Shown here in pieces: positions 44,171 to 55,807 of a stretch of DNA of 64,000 bases. The stretch comes from Hibiscus mutabilis (taxonomy: Eukaryota; Streptophyta; Magnoliopsida; Malvales; Malvaceae): contig CM033714.1 in the NCBI GenBank assembly GCA_019671005.1, positions 56,901,741-56,965,740 of the forward strand, written 5' to 3'. Every line of letters starts with the position of its first letter. Positions within the stretch are counted from its first letter, which is position 1. The notes under the pieces were generated by a model. The model was not told the DNA's origin. It saw only the letters and a program-made list of their open reading frames with translations, and made no database searches. The position numbers were made by a program, and so were the translations under genes.

Positions 44171-45990
44171 TGTTGTCACTGAATTTTCACCTAACTTTTT
44201 GTTTTTTACTTTCATTTTATTTATTGTGTTAAAACTATGCATTTTCGGTTTAGTAGTATTGTAGTGGTATTATACATTTTTGTTAATATAATTAGTGTAG
44301 TATAGTTAGTATAATTGTTAATGTAAATGATTAGTATAAAACCCAAAATATAAAAATACACAGCCCATTTATATTTATAAATGTCCATTACAAAAATATA
44401 TATAAAAGGTCCAATATACAAGGGCCTGTTCGGCCCGTCTATAAGCTAAACCCTAAATGCCCTTTCTTTGTTTGTGCGTAGCCAACAGGGGACCGTTGGA
44501 TCAGGAATTGATCCAACAGTTTGGATCACGCCAGCTGGGGATGATATAACACCACATCCTTCATAACCGTTAGATCAGATTATAATATGACGGCCCAGAC
44601 TGCTCCAAAGCAAGGCACGTGGATCACCACTCGCGCGTGACAACCACGCGCACGATGTTTCAACTCTGGCTATTCATCCCATCTTCTCCAGCGAGCACCC
44701 GAGCTGTTTCCCTCACCATTCACCCCCTTGCTGGCATCTCCCTCAACAATCAAAGCCACCATAAATATGCAAAAAGAAGCAAACGGAGGTTAAATTCTAA
44801 GATAGGAACATAAATCCCTAATTCGAAGCCCTCTCTGGTAAATGAGGTCAAAATAGAAGCAAAAAAGGAATAATCGATCCCTAAAATGGTGCCATGGCAA
44901 TGATCAAGCATAATCCGAATCAAGGAGGACACATTTCAGGGGAAGAAATCAGGGATTTGTGCTTGGAATTCAAGCAATTCTATACCTATAAATAGTATTG
45001 TAAAATTCATGTAGAACACACACTAGATACACAAGAATCATACGAAACATACACAATTAATACACAAGTAGCATTCGGGTTCCAGAAAGTTGTAAGAAGG
45101 CAAGCATTTGTAATCTAGAGTTTCAAGGAGTAAAGCAAGTAGATTTCTAGTAATCTCTTCTTCTAGTGTTATTATTTCGAATTTAAATAAAGAAAAAGGG
45201 TAGCTTTTTACCTCCTATTTGAATAGCACCACCGTAAATTTGATTTCGATATAGCCCTGGCAAGAAAAATTACAATTTTGGGGTCGCTGGAATCTGGGAA
45301 ATTATGGTTTTTTTGGAAAATTTTCCCGCTAGCATGACGGATACATTTCAGAGGATTTTGAAGGAGCCAGATTTGATCCATTTTTGGGGGAGGGAGTATA
45401 AAATGAATTTTGTTTCTGATAAAAGCTATATATACCAACCTGTTTGACCAACCCATACCTGGCTATAACCCGCGCCCTACTTTCATGGGTCTTGTACCGT
45501 GGCCCTCTTGTTTCCAATCCTTTCAATTTCATCCCTTTTCTTCTCAATTTGGCATCAGGTTTACAATTGTTTCTGAATTAACCTTCATATTTAATTTTTC
45601 TTTCAATTTGGTCCTAAATTGAAATTCTTTTGTTTAAAGAAATAAGTTATCCCTTTCTTTATTTTGAGTTATTTTTTGGTTATTTTATTTAAGCATTTTA
45701 TTTTTTAATGTTGTCTTTGTATATAATTGTGTATGCTTGAAACCTTAGGATTAGGGTCTTTGAAAGCATAGAATAGAAACTTGTATGATGAAAAATGTTC
45801 TTCATATTTTGAAATAAAATAAACTTTAAATATCATAACCTTAATAATTAAAACAAATTTAGACTTCTGTTTAGGGATTAATTAAAATAGGCTTTAATTT
45901 TAAAAGATGATAACACACTTAATATTTTTTTTGGTTTGTTTTAAAAAAGTGAAAACTTAATAAATGTGGTGCCTTAACAAAAAGAGGCCA
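44171..45990 (+). mobile_element. 5' LTR of element D, 3'-truncated
   Basis: Follows the 3' LTR closely from TGTTGTCAC through TATA box TATAAATAG (44987-44995) to GGTGCCTTA at about 45980, then departs. About 400 bases of LTR end (present at 59767-60171) and the PBS are missing. TATA, ACACAC and GC-rich CACGCG-type stretches match the 3' copy. Confidence 0.85.
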
Positions 45991-46673
45991 GGCCACAATT
46001 TGTTTTCAAAAATGTTTTTTTAGAAAAGGAATTTGCACGTTCACAAAGGTTTCAATCTATTCGTCCGTTTAATGAATGTAAATATATTTTATGCATTTTA
46101 AAATTGTTATAGAAAGCTCTATACCCGTGCTTCGTCCCGTTTGATTAAGTGGGGGGAAAGTGCTTTGCTCATGTCAGGATATTGATTATCTATATGAGCC
46201 TAGCAAGTACCTTCGGGATTCATATGCCTCATGTCTTCGTAAGGATATTGATCCTTCGAGAAGACATAGGAAGTGAGTCCTACTGAGTTGAACTTGGTTT
46301 GTTTGAAGCCTATAATGGGTAAGAACCAAGGGCTTTGCTACCCTTAGTAGGGGACAGCAAAGACAGCTTGGGTACCCTTTTAGAACCAGACTGTTTGAGA
46401 ATTTAGAGCCTACCCCAATAGAGTCATGCAGAAAACCTAGGGTTTTGAGTCTATTCAAAATTGTTGCGAATAATCCGTGGGGACATGTCTTGGAGTGTTG
46501 GAATATGTTGCCCATAATTATTCATGTATGAAATTATTTTGAACCCTCTGTGTTTTATTATCTCTAATCTTTTCATTCTTATTTTGTTTTGCATATTCAT
46601 TCATGCAACATAATTCTATATTTAGAAGGGGTTGATTCTCAAAATATTTGCTCAACTTTGAAAAGCTCCAGTC
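45991..46673 (+). other. Leader of element D, rearranged
   Basis: No PBS found. From about 46280 the leader matches element C's (GCTACCCTTAGTAGGGGAC). 45991-46200 has no counterpart elsewhere in the window. Confidence 0.6.
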
Positions 46674-48950
46674 ATGGATGAGAGGATCTTGAAAAGTGAG
46701 GATGAGAATGCAAAGGTGCGACATTGGTCTGAGGTAAACCAGCGAACACTTGGAGACAGTCTAGCAGCTGACCATGAGATAGAGACTTCAGAATATACTC
46801 ACATCAGTGTCAAACAAAACAACGTGCAAGAGCTGCGGGAAACTTGGGAGCATTGTGATTATGAGACTAATCAGTTGTTCCATGAAGTCTATGGTGATAT
46901 AGTATATCTCCTTTATGTGAAGGTAGACGAGCCATTTCTCAAAGCCCTGGTTTAGCTCTAAAATCCCAGGTATTGCTGCTTCACTTTCAATAGAGAGGAT
47001 ATGATGCCCACGTTTGAAGAATACTTGGCTCTATTCAACTTTTGCAAGGTGAAGAAGAACTAGGTCTATGCCAAACCTCCTAAAAACAAGAACCCACACT
47101 CAAGGCTCCAAGCCCTCACCGGTATGAGTGATAGTTGGTTCAAGGGGTTGATACGAAGGCAGCTTTAATTTTCCTTGGTTAAGTATCAGAAATATAATTT
47201 TAATCCACCTAGACAGAGAGAAGATAGTTGATCTCCTAGCCATTGCAATCCATGGTTTAGTTGTCTTTCCAAAAGTTTTAGGAAACATCGATGTGACATT
47301 GCTTGATTTCTTTGAACAGCTAAAGAGAGGATTCAACCCAGTGTCGGCTGTACTTGCTGAAACCTCCATTTCTCTTAATGCTTGTCGAAAAGTTGAATGT
47401 GTCCGTTTTGGAGGGTGTGCTCCGCTTCTACAAGTCTAGGCTTTTAGTCACTTTTGGAAGTGCCCAACATTGGCTCTATCAAATGTGTTTTCTCCAAACT
47501 TTTCTCCTTTTCGAGAGTTCTTAGCGAAGGAATGGCTCGTTGTTAAGAAAATTAAGTGGATTGAAATTTTCAAAGACCGTCGTGACGGAGACATCAAATT
47601 GAGGGTTCATTGGATGGGTCATACCAAACTCCTGTATAAGTGTAGGGATTTCAATTTCTTGATGTTGCTAGGTATATGGGGAGGAATTGGATATGGTCCT
47701 TTGCTAATATCTCGATAGTTTGGGTCTCGGCAGTTTATTCCCTTCACAACTGGTCTTGGTTTATTAGAATTCAAATTCCAAGGAGAGTTCAAACAGAAGG
47801 TTCAGATGATCAGTGATTCATGGAATCATTGTTATCATATGGAGTTAGAGTTTGATAAACATTGCATGTACACCCCTGATTATGATATTTGAAGGCATAC
47901 AAGAGTGAATGACAGAGTCATGGCACCTATACCCGGATGGGCCAAGTCTTTAGAGGAACACTTGAAGGTAGTTCCTACAGAAGCTAACATCCTAAGAGAA
48001 GAGCTGAGGAGGGCCAAATTAGAGATATAAGCCCTACGAGAGCAAAACCAACGAGATAGGTTTGATTCAAGCCTTGACGTGGAAAAGTATAAAGGGGAGA
48101 CGAAGCGAGTGATAAAACTGTATGAAGACTTAGAAAGGAAGTTTGAAATCCAAAGGGTTGATTTCCTCAAGTTTCAGACAACTGTTCAAAATGTTGATCT
48201 GAGAAAAACCCAGAACAGTGGAAATAGGAAATTGAGCATGCTGTGTGAAAGAAGAAAGAGCGTGGAAAGTGGGAAGTTGAGAAGTACAAATGAGCCTTTG
48301 CTGAAGAAAAGAAAAAGGGTAAGCTGGCAACTGAAAATGGAAATGGCAAATGAGTTCTTGAAAAAGAGAAAGAAAGTGTGGCTGCATGGAAAAGGAAGGC
48401 CCACGACAACAAGATTCATGTATTTAAGTTACAAACATCATATAATAAGACTAGTGAGAAGTTGAAGCAAAGCTGAGCTTGTGTTGCTAAGTTGCAAGTC
48501 AAGGTAGATGACCTGAACCGTTTGCTGCATGAATTTCAGAACCATCACACTTACACAGAACTCCAGGCCAGCCTAAGTGAGAATGACTCCCTGATAGAGC
48601 AAGTGGAAGAAATGGATAATATCATTTAGGAGTACAGAACTAAGATCTTGGTCCTTGAAGATATAGTTGATGGAGGAAATGATTACTGGTTCACCCGTCT
48701 TAGAGATAATGCTTGAAGATTCCAAGAGCGGGATGAGTTTGACAGGATTGTCATGACTCAGGTTCAGGATGTGGCTCGACATGTGATGATGTTAGCCACT
48801 GAAGCTGCAGCCCTTTGTCAGTACATCAAACCAGTAGGGGAGGTTCGACCAAGACTTATGTGGCTTATCGAAGAAATCAAGGAATTAAGAGTTCGTGCAG
48901 AAAAGTATTTGTAGAAAATATGAAATTTGATGTAATAAGGACCTTTTCAT
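46674..48950 (+). pseudogene. ORF1 of Tat/Ogre-like element D
   Basis: MDERILKSEDENAKVRHWSE starts at 46674 and the clean frame runs 93 codons. It continues in other frames through VTLLDFFEQLKRGFNPVSAV (about 47290) and KEWLVVKKIKWIEIFKDRRD (47535) to a coiled coil (NILREELRRAKLEI onward, 47985-48465). Same protein as ORF1 of C, with an N-terminal globular domain and C-terminal coiled coil. At least four frameshifts or stops. Function unknown; position before gag fits Ogre/Tat ORF1. Confidence 0.7.
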
Positions 48951-49187
48951 ATTCAATAAAGAGTTGTTTCTTGAGCATATATGTCATAGAATTGATGGCC
49001 CTTCGCTTGCATTCATGCATTTGCATTTCATCTTTTTTTGTTTTGCTGCTTTACTTTGTATTTGTGTGTTTACATCTGTGCATGCATTCATGACATAATA
49101 AGAGTCTAACTTAAATAAAAAATACTTTAGAAATTCAAAATAGCAAAAACAACTCACAAGTACGGTACTTGGTCCCAAGCTAGAGCA

Positions 49188-50192
49188 ATGGAAGATAGAG
49201 TGGTAGCCTTGGAAACTAGTCACAAAAGTACCTAGGACAGGTTAGACAAGCTAGAAACGGACTTGGAGCAACAAATGAAGTTATTTCACCATAAGATAAT
49301 TAGCTCGATTGCGGCAATGCTGACCCAGATGCATCAGAAGTTGGAGAGTAAACCAATGTTCTGCCTCGATTCTAGGGAATGACTGTCACCCATCCTGGAA
49401 TGAAAAATGAAGCTTCAACACCAAAGGCTAAGCTGACTCCCCATTTTGCTGAGTCCTCCATCTAGAACGAGTTTAAGGTCAATACAGATGGAGTTCACAA
49501 TTATGAAGTACCCAACCTAGATGTGATTGCCTATAAGGCTAAAAATGAGAAAAATGGGAAGACCGTTATGAGAAGTTAGACGGAACGATTGAGTCTTTCC
49601 AAGAAGAAAGTATCCATGGTGGTGTGGATGCCAAAGACTTGAGCCTGGTGACAGACTTGGTAGTACCTCCAAAATTCAAAATTCCAGATTTTGAGAAGTA
49701 TAATAGAACTACATGCCTGCCAGCACATCTAACCATGTATTGTAAATGTATCTTGATACTGAGAAGCTGCTCATTCATTGCTTCCAAGACAATCTAGTAG
49801 GGTCAGTTGCACGCTGGTACACGCAGTTGAGTCGGGTTAACATCAGATTGTGGAAGGATTTATCCAGAGCATTTAATGAGCAATACAAACATGTCTCAAA
49901 CATGGTTCTAACCCGACTGGTCCTGGAAAGGATGGAACAAAAATATCATGAGAGTTTTCGCCTGTATGTGCAGAGATGGAGGGATGTAGCTGCTCAAGTT
50001 CAGCCACTATTACTAGAGAATGAAGTTACCCCAATGTTCGTGGAGACATTAAAAGGTTCATTTTCTGACCGCATGCTCAATCATGCAACTAAGAGCTTCA
50101 CAGATATGTTAATGAATGGAGAGCTGATTCTGGCATCTATGAAAAATGAAAAGTTGGATAACGGAGAAACAAAGAAACCCTATAAAAAATAG
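49188..50192 (+). pseudogene. gag (capsid part) of element D
   Basis: Starts near ATG 49191 (MEDRVVALETSHKS, then a stop). The capsid-type domain is the clean frame 49746-50192: VARWYTQLSRVNIRLWKDLS, FNEQYKHVSNMVLTRLVLER, YVQRWRDVAAQVQPLL. These are the core helices of the retrotransposon gag domain. Stops at 49233 and shifts before 49746 break the N-terminus. Confidence 0.8.
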
Positions 50193-50349
50193 GAAATGCA
50201 AAATTAATGCCACTAATGTTTATACTCCCAATTATTCAAAGGGTGTGGTCTTTAACAAGCCCAATATCTCGACTACAGCAAGTACAAATCCACCAAAGGA
50301 AGAATGAAGATATCAAGGGAACTCAAAACCCTATTTCTCTCTTACTCCA

Positions 50350-51396
50350 ATGACGCATGCTGAATTGTTTGTTGAATTGGTTAAATCCCAAATGATGCTG
50401 CCAAGACATGTCCCTCCTTTCTCACCACCATATCCACCATGGTACGATGAGAAGGCACAATGCGAATATCACGCAGGAGTTAGGGGAAACACCATTGAGA
50501 ATTGCACCGCATTTAAGAGAATAGTAGATGATTTAAGAAAGTCTGGAATGTTGTCATTTGATACGTCAGAAGATAAGGGAAACCCTTTGCCAAATCACCA
50601 GAAAATAAGAGTGAATGCAATCATGGAGGAGGAAAACAAAAGAAATAAGAAACATGTTGCTGAGGTCAGAGCACCCATGAGATGGGTATGGGCCCAAATG
50701 GTGGCAGCTAGGATGCTAGAAGAAGAAGCCCAAGATCTGGAAATCGAAGATGGATTGTATTGTGAGTACCACAAGGAGAGAGGACATGAGATTGAACGTT
50801 GCTCAAAGTTTAAGCAATTGGCCCAAGACAAGATGGACGGAAAAGAACTAGAGTTTCTTGAAAAAGAAAACAAGGAGTGCATGTAGGACATTTGCACATC
50901 AGATGAGTCATCCTCTAGAAGAGATTATTCTAGAATGAGGCTTTTAGTTATTAAGGCTAAAGCAAGAGTTAGTGAACCCGCAAGGGGAGTAATCCCGCGA
51001 CTTATAATTAAGGCACCAACCTCGTTTCCATACAAGGACAACAAGCAGGTCCCATGGAATTATGCTTGCACAGTGGTGGCCCCAGAAGGATCATCTGTTG
51101 AAGAGAAAACAAAAAGAGAACCAGTCAACGAAGTGAACCATTTTACGAGGAGTAGAAGGCTTTATTCCCAGCCAATAGTAGAAGATAGAGATACAACACA
51201 AAGGAAAGCTACTGTTGAAGAGTTAGAAAAAGAAGATGATAGAGATTTCTTCAAAGAAAAGCCAACAGTATACCACGAGCCAGTGAAGGAGTCAGAGGCT
51301 CAAGAATTTTTGAAGATTCTAAAACACAGCGAGTATAGTGTGGTAGAGCAACTCATAAGCTCCCAGCTCGAATCTCCATGTTATCTCTACTGTTAA
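50350..51396 (+). pseudogene. gag C-terminal region with two Cys-His segments, element D
   Basis: Two clean frames. 50350-50886 holds YPPWYDEKAQCEYHAGVRGN and then IENC, and CEYHKERGHEIERCSKFKQL, the paired CX2H...C segments that replace a zinc knuckle in this lineage. 50935-51396 holds the basic/acidic linker ending LKHSEYSVVEQL. A TAG at 50884 separates them. Confidence 0.75.
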
Positions 51397-52549
51397 GTTT
51401 TGAGGGTCACCATGAGGCCTTATTGAAGATTTTGAATTGAACGTTCGTATCAAAGGAGATCACAACCGACAAGATGGATATGTTAGTCGGTAATATTGCT
51501 GTTAACAACTTTATTTCATTCAATGATGAAGAAATACCTAGAGAAGGAATGGGGTCGTGCAAAGCTCTACATATCACCACAAGATGCAAATGATATATAC
51601 TACTAGGCATTCTTATTGATAACGGGTTGGCCCTGAATGTTCTGTCATTAGAAATGCTAAAGAAGCTACCTGTAGACAGCTCTCATATGAGAGCCTATCA
51701 AAATACAGTAAGAGCGTTCGACAGAACTCAGAAAGATGTGTTGGGGAAAATTGAAGTGCCTTTCAGATCGGACCATCAACCTATGATGTTGAGTTTGTAG
51801 TCATGGAAATTAGGCCCAATTATAGCTGCTTGCTTGGGCACCCATGGATCCATACAACATGAGCGGTCCCTTCTACCTTACACCAGAAGTTGAAATTTGT
51901 GATGGACGGGCAATTGATAACTATCGGTGCAGAGAAAGAAATTATTGCATCAGTAACTATTGATGCACCCTTTATCAAGATTGATGAGGGTGCGCTCGAG
52001 TGTCATTTTAGGATATTAGAGCTAGTCAATGTAACCTTTGTTGCTAAAGGGAGTAAGGTTCCTGAACTAGAATTATCCAGCTGCGCAAAGATGCAAGTTA
52101 AACAAACTCTAGGAAAAGGAGCTAAAGTTGGAAAAGAATTTGGGAAGAGACACCAAGGGAGGCTGTATCCCATGGTAATCCCAGCAAAGAATGATCAGTT
52201 TGGCTTGAGTTTCAAGCCCAACAATTGGCAAATGAGGGCAGAAATAAGGAAACTCCAGGAAAGAAGACATGCAAGGCTGAAATGAGAGGAAATTGAGTGG
52301 GAACCGATGGCATTTCCACCCCTAAGCCATAACTTCAGATTCGGGGTCCTGTTGGATCCAAGTGCCCCAGTTAATGAGGAAGAGAAGGGAAAAAATGATT
52401 TGTGTGAAGCGTTTGAAAAGCTAAGCGTCAACGCTGTGATAGACGAAGAAGAAGAGAACAAATACCTGTCCAAGATTTGCCCATGCTCTAAACTTGACAA
52501 CTGGACTGTTGAAGAAATTCATGTAGTCTTTAAGACAGTTTCAGAGTAA
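51397..52549 (+). pseudogene. Protease region of element D
   Basis: NNFISFNDEEIPREGMGSCK (about 51505) precedes the protease. The active-site stretch reads LIDNGLALNVLS in shifted frames (about 51615), then the LLGHPWI block (about 51830). The clean frame 51890-52285 is the post-flap region (KFVMDGQLITIGAEKEIIAS). Stop at 51396, shifts near 51600 and 51780. The acidic linker runs to 52549. Confidence 0.7.
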
Positions 52550-52980
52550 TTCTCAAAACCCACCATTTTACCTTTAGACCCGAAGGCAATTGGGGATCTT
52601 AAAGTTTATATTTTAAATTTCAATAAAGATGCATTCTCTTTCTTCCAACAAATCTTGTGTGGCAAACTCTTCCCATAAATAAAACTTAAAGTTAAAACTA
52701 AAAACATTCATTCCATTCATCTTTTTTTCTCTGTATATATCTCTATCCCTTTTCTTTGCAAGTCTTTAGATATCAATGACTTAAATGACTCTCAGTCTGA
52801 TGCTGAAGTTGACTTTGAATCACCTTTATGCTTAGAAGAAGTCGATGATGTTGATAATGAAGAAGAATATGACTTGCCCAGAGAAATGCTCAGGATGGTA
52901 GAAGGAGGGAAAAACAAGTTCTCTCGTACAAGGAAGAGTTAGAAATACTAAATCTCGATACTAAAGAAGAAAAATAAGAG
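52550..52980 (+). other. Linker between protease and RT of element D
   Basis: Broken acidic coding (LEEVDDVDNEEEYDLPREM near 52835-52890) equal to the DEGEDEIECEVSDKFLRLME-type linker of element C; AT-rich text at 52650-52760. Confidence 0.55.
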
Positions 52981-53764
52981 GTGAAGATTGGCACCACCAT
53001 TACAGCCCATACTCGACAAAGCTTGATCGAGCTTTTGAAAAGATTCAAGGATATCTTCACCTGGTCATATCAAGACATGCTGGGTCTTGACACTGGCACC
53101 GTTGTACATCGGCTTCCAATAAAATTAGAATGTGAGCTTGTAAAGCAGAAGCTTAGGAGGATGAAAGCAAAAATGCTCCTAAAAATCAGGGATGATGTAA
53201 AGAAACAGTTTGATGAGGGATTTTTAGAGGTAGCTAAGTATCCAAAATGGGTGGCCAATATTGTCCTAGTTCCCAAGAAGGATGGAAAAGTAAGTATGTG
53301 CGTTGACTATAGGGATCTCAATAGAGCAAGCCCTAAAGACAATTTCCCGTTACCATACATTGACACGTTAGTGGATAACATAACTGGACATTCCCTTTTC
53401 TCTTTCAGGACGGATTTTTCGGGTATAACCAGATTAAAATGTGCCCAGAAGATATGGAAAAGACCACCTTCATACGCTTTGGAGAACATTTTGTTATAAA
53501 GTAATGCCCTTTTGTCTAAAGAATGCGGGGGCAACTTACCAAAAATCCATGGTCACTCTTTTCCATGACATGATACATTGGAAAATAGAAGTCTATGTAG
53601 ATGATATGATCACCAAATCCCGATCTGAAGAGGAGCATTTGGTGAATTTAAAGAAACTCTTTCAAATGCTGAGGAAGTTCCAGCTAAAGCTTAACCCAAA
53701 AATGCACATTTTGGGTCACATCAGAAAAATTATTGGGCTTTGTGGCGAGTATGAGAGGAATTGA
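52981..53764 (+). pseudogene. Reverse transcriptase of element D
   Basis: Frame 52981-53410 carries FKDIFTWSYQDMLGLDTGTV, KLRRMKAKMLLKIRDDVKKQ and DGKVSMCVDYRDLNRASPKD. A one-base loss near 53410 and a second near 53475 shift it, after which TFCYKVMPFCLKNAGATYQ and the catalytic YVDD (53594-53605) are read. Active-site aspartates are present but the chain needs two frame corrections. The usual G of PFGLKNA is Cys. Confidence 0.85.
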
Positions 53765-54470
53765 GATTGATCCAGACAAAATTAAGGCCATACAAAAGCT
53801 CCCACCACCTCAAACACAAAGGAGGTTCGAGGTTTCCTGGGGAGGTTAAACTACATCGCCCGTTTTATCTCCCAGTTAACTAATGAGTGTGATCCAATTT
53901 TCAGACTACTTAGAAAGAATAACCCAGGGACATAGAATGAAGAATGCTAGACGGCTTTAGAAAAGATCAAAGGGCAGTTAACCAACCCTCCCGTATTAGT
54001 ACCACCTATTTCGGGAAGACCCTTAATCCTTTATTTAATAGTGCATGAAAATTTTATAGACTGCGTATTAGGGCAACATGACGATACTGGAAGAAAAGAA
54101 AGGGCGATATATTACCTGATGAAGAAGTTCACTGGTTGTGAAACCAGATATTCCTCAATTGAAAAGTATGACAAGTCGTTACCAAGTAGATCCCGACGAT
54201 ATATTACCTGATGACGATACTTGGTAACGACATTCATATACGTAGTGAATGGGAGACAAAAGATGCAAAGTTAGTAGAATACCACAAGTTGGTCCTTGAG
54301 TTGACCAAAGAATTTGATGAGATCACTTTCAAATATCTCTCCATAGAAGACAACCAAATGACCGATGCTTTAGCTACTTTAGTGGCCATGTTTAAAGCAA
54401 GTGAAGATTCTAAGATGATGCTCATCAGGCTACATATGCTAGACTCCTCAGCCTATTGTTATGATGTGGA
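53765..54470 (+). pseudogene. RNase H remnants of element D with a repair scar
   Basis: RVRGFLGRLNYIARFISQLT-type connection text at 53825-53880, then RNase H start (PPISGRPLILYL..., 54003-54040) up to ETRYSSIEKYDKS at about 54165. The rest of RNase H is deleted, and reading resumes at EWETKDAKLVEYHKLVLELT...LSIEDNQMTDALATL (54247-54390), the C-terminal part of the second RNase H of Tat elements. The join (54178-54228) holds an 11-bp inverted repeat and a copied stretch. Confidence 0.75.
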
Positions 54471-55740
54471 AGAAGAAATATATGGATTGCCATGGTACCA
54501 TGACATCTTGCAATATGTAAAATCTCAGCAGTACCCACCACAAGCTACAGAGAATGCAAAGAAAATGATCAGGAAGATGGCATCAGGGTATATCCTCGAT
54601 GGAGAAATTTTATACAAAAGAAGTCATTATCAAGTGTTTCTAAGATGTGTGGGTGCAGAGGAAGCTCAATTAATTATGGAAGAAGTTCATGAAGGAGTTT
54701 GTGGAACCCATCCTAGTGGCTTCACCATGGTTAGAAGAATCATGCATCTTGGATATTACTGGTCAACCATGGAAGGTGATTGCATCAACTACTCTTGCAA
54801 ATGCCATAAATGTCAGATCTACGCTGATAAGGTTCATACGCCACCTCAACCTCTTCATGTTATGTCAGTACCTTGGCCTTTCTCCATGTGGGGCATCGAT
54901 GTCATTGGTTAGATTCACCCTAAGGCGTCAAACGGGCATCATTTTATCTTGGTAGCCATTGACTATTTCACAAAGTGGATAGAAGCAACTTCTTATGTAA
55001 ATGTCACGAGATCTACGGTTTGCAAGTTTTTGAAAAAGAAAATCATTTATCGATATGGCTTGCCTGAAAGTATCATCACCGACAACGCCTTCAATTTGAA
55101 TAATAGAATGATAAGTGGAGTCTGTGAGCAGTTCAATATCAAACATCATAATTCTGTGGTATATCTCCCGAAGATGAATGGGGCAGTGGAGACTGTGAAT
55201 AAGAATATCAAGAAGATAATTGCAAAAATGACTGATACCTATAAAGATTGGCACAAAAAGCTATCGTTTGCCTTATATCCTATCGAACCGTAGTACGAGT
55301 CTCTACTGGGGCAACACCATTTTCATTAGTGTACGGAGTAGAAGCTATATTACCAATTGAAGTTGAGATACCATCGCTCCGTGTCTTAGTGGAAGCGAAA
55401 TTAGAAGAGGCAGGATTGATTCAGGCAAGATATGACCAGCTTAATCTGATTGATGAAAAGAGGTTAAAGGCATTATGTCATGGGCAAATGTACCAAAGAA
55501 GGATGATAATGGCTCACGAGAAGAAAATTTGCCCGAGAGAATTTTAAAAAGGTGACTTAGTGCTGAGGAAAAAAACTACCAATTCAAAGTGATTCTCGGG
55601 GAAAATGGGCACCTAATTGGGAGGGGCCTTACATTGTGACAAAAGTTTTTTCAGGTGGGGCATTAATTTTGGCTGAAATGGATGGAGATGAATTTCAAAA
55701 TTCGATAAACTCAGATTCAGTAAAAAATTATTATGTTTGA
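54471..55740 (+). pseudogene. Integrase of element D
   Basis: HHCC zinc domain: EEVHEGVCGTHPSGF and CKCHKCQIY (54680-54830). Core: MWGIDVIG, a TAG stop at 54910, VAIDYFTKWIEATS, SIITDNAFNLNNRMI and MNGAVETVNKNI, so D, D and E of the catalytic triad are present. The C-terminal part is at 55248-55735 (GATPFSLVYGVEAILPIEVE). One stop in the core, a shift at 55270 and a TAA after CPREF at 55545. Confidence 0.85.
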
Positions 55741-55807
55741 AGAAGAAGAAGAAGAAAGGAAAAAAGGGAAAAAAGAAGAAAGAAAAAAAGAAAAAAGAAA
55801 AGGGGGG
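55739..55807 (+). repeat. 69-nt uninterrupted purine run after integrase of element D
   Basis: Only A and G from 55739 to 55807 (GAAGAAGAAGAAGAAAGGAA... ending AGGGGGG), starting at the last bases of pol. It lies 2.1 kb before the 3' LTR, so it is not the normal PPT. Confidence 0.9.

Noticed and set aside
48130..48419. Ser/Phe-rich minus-strand frames
   Set aside because: Antisense of the Lys/Glu-rich coiled coil of ORF1 of element D.
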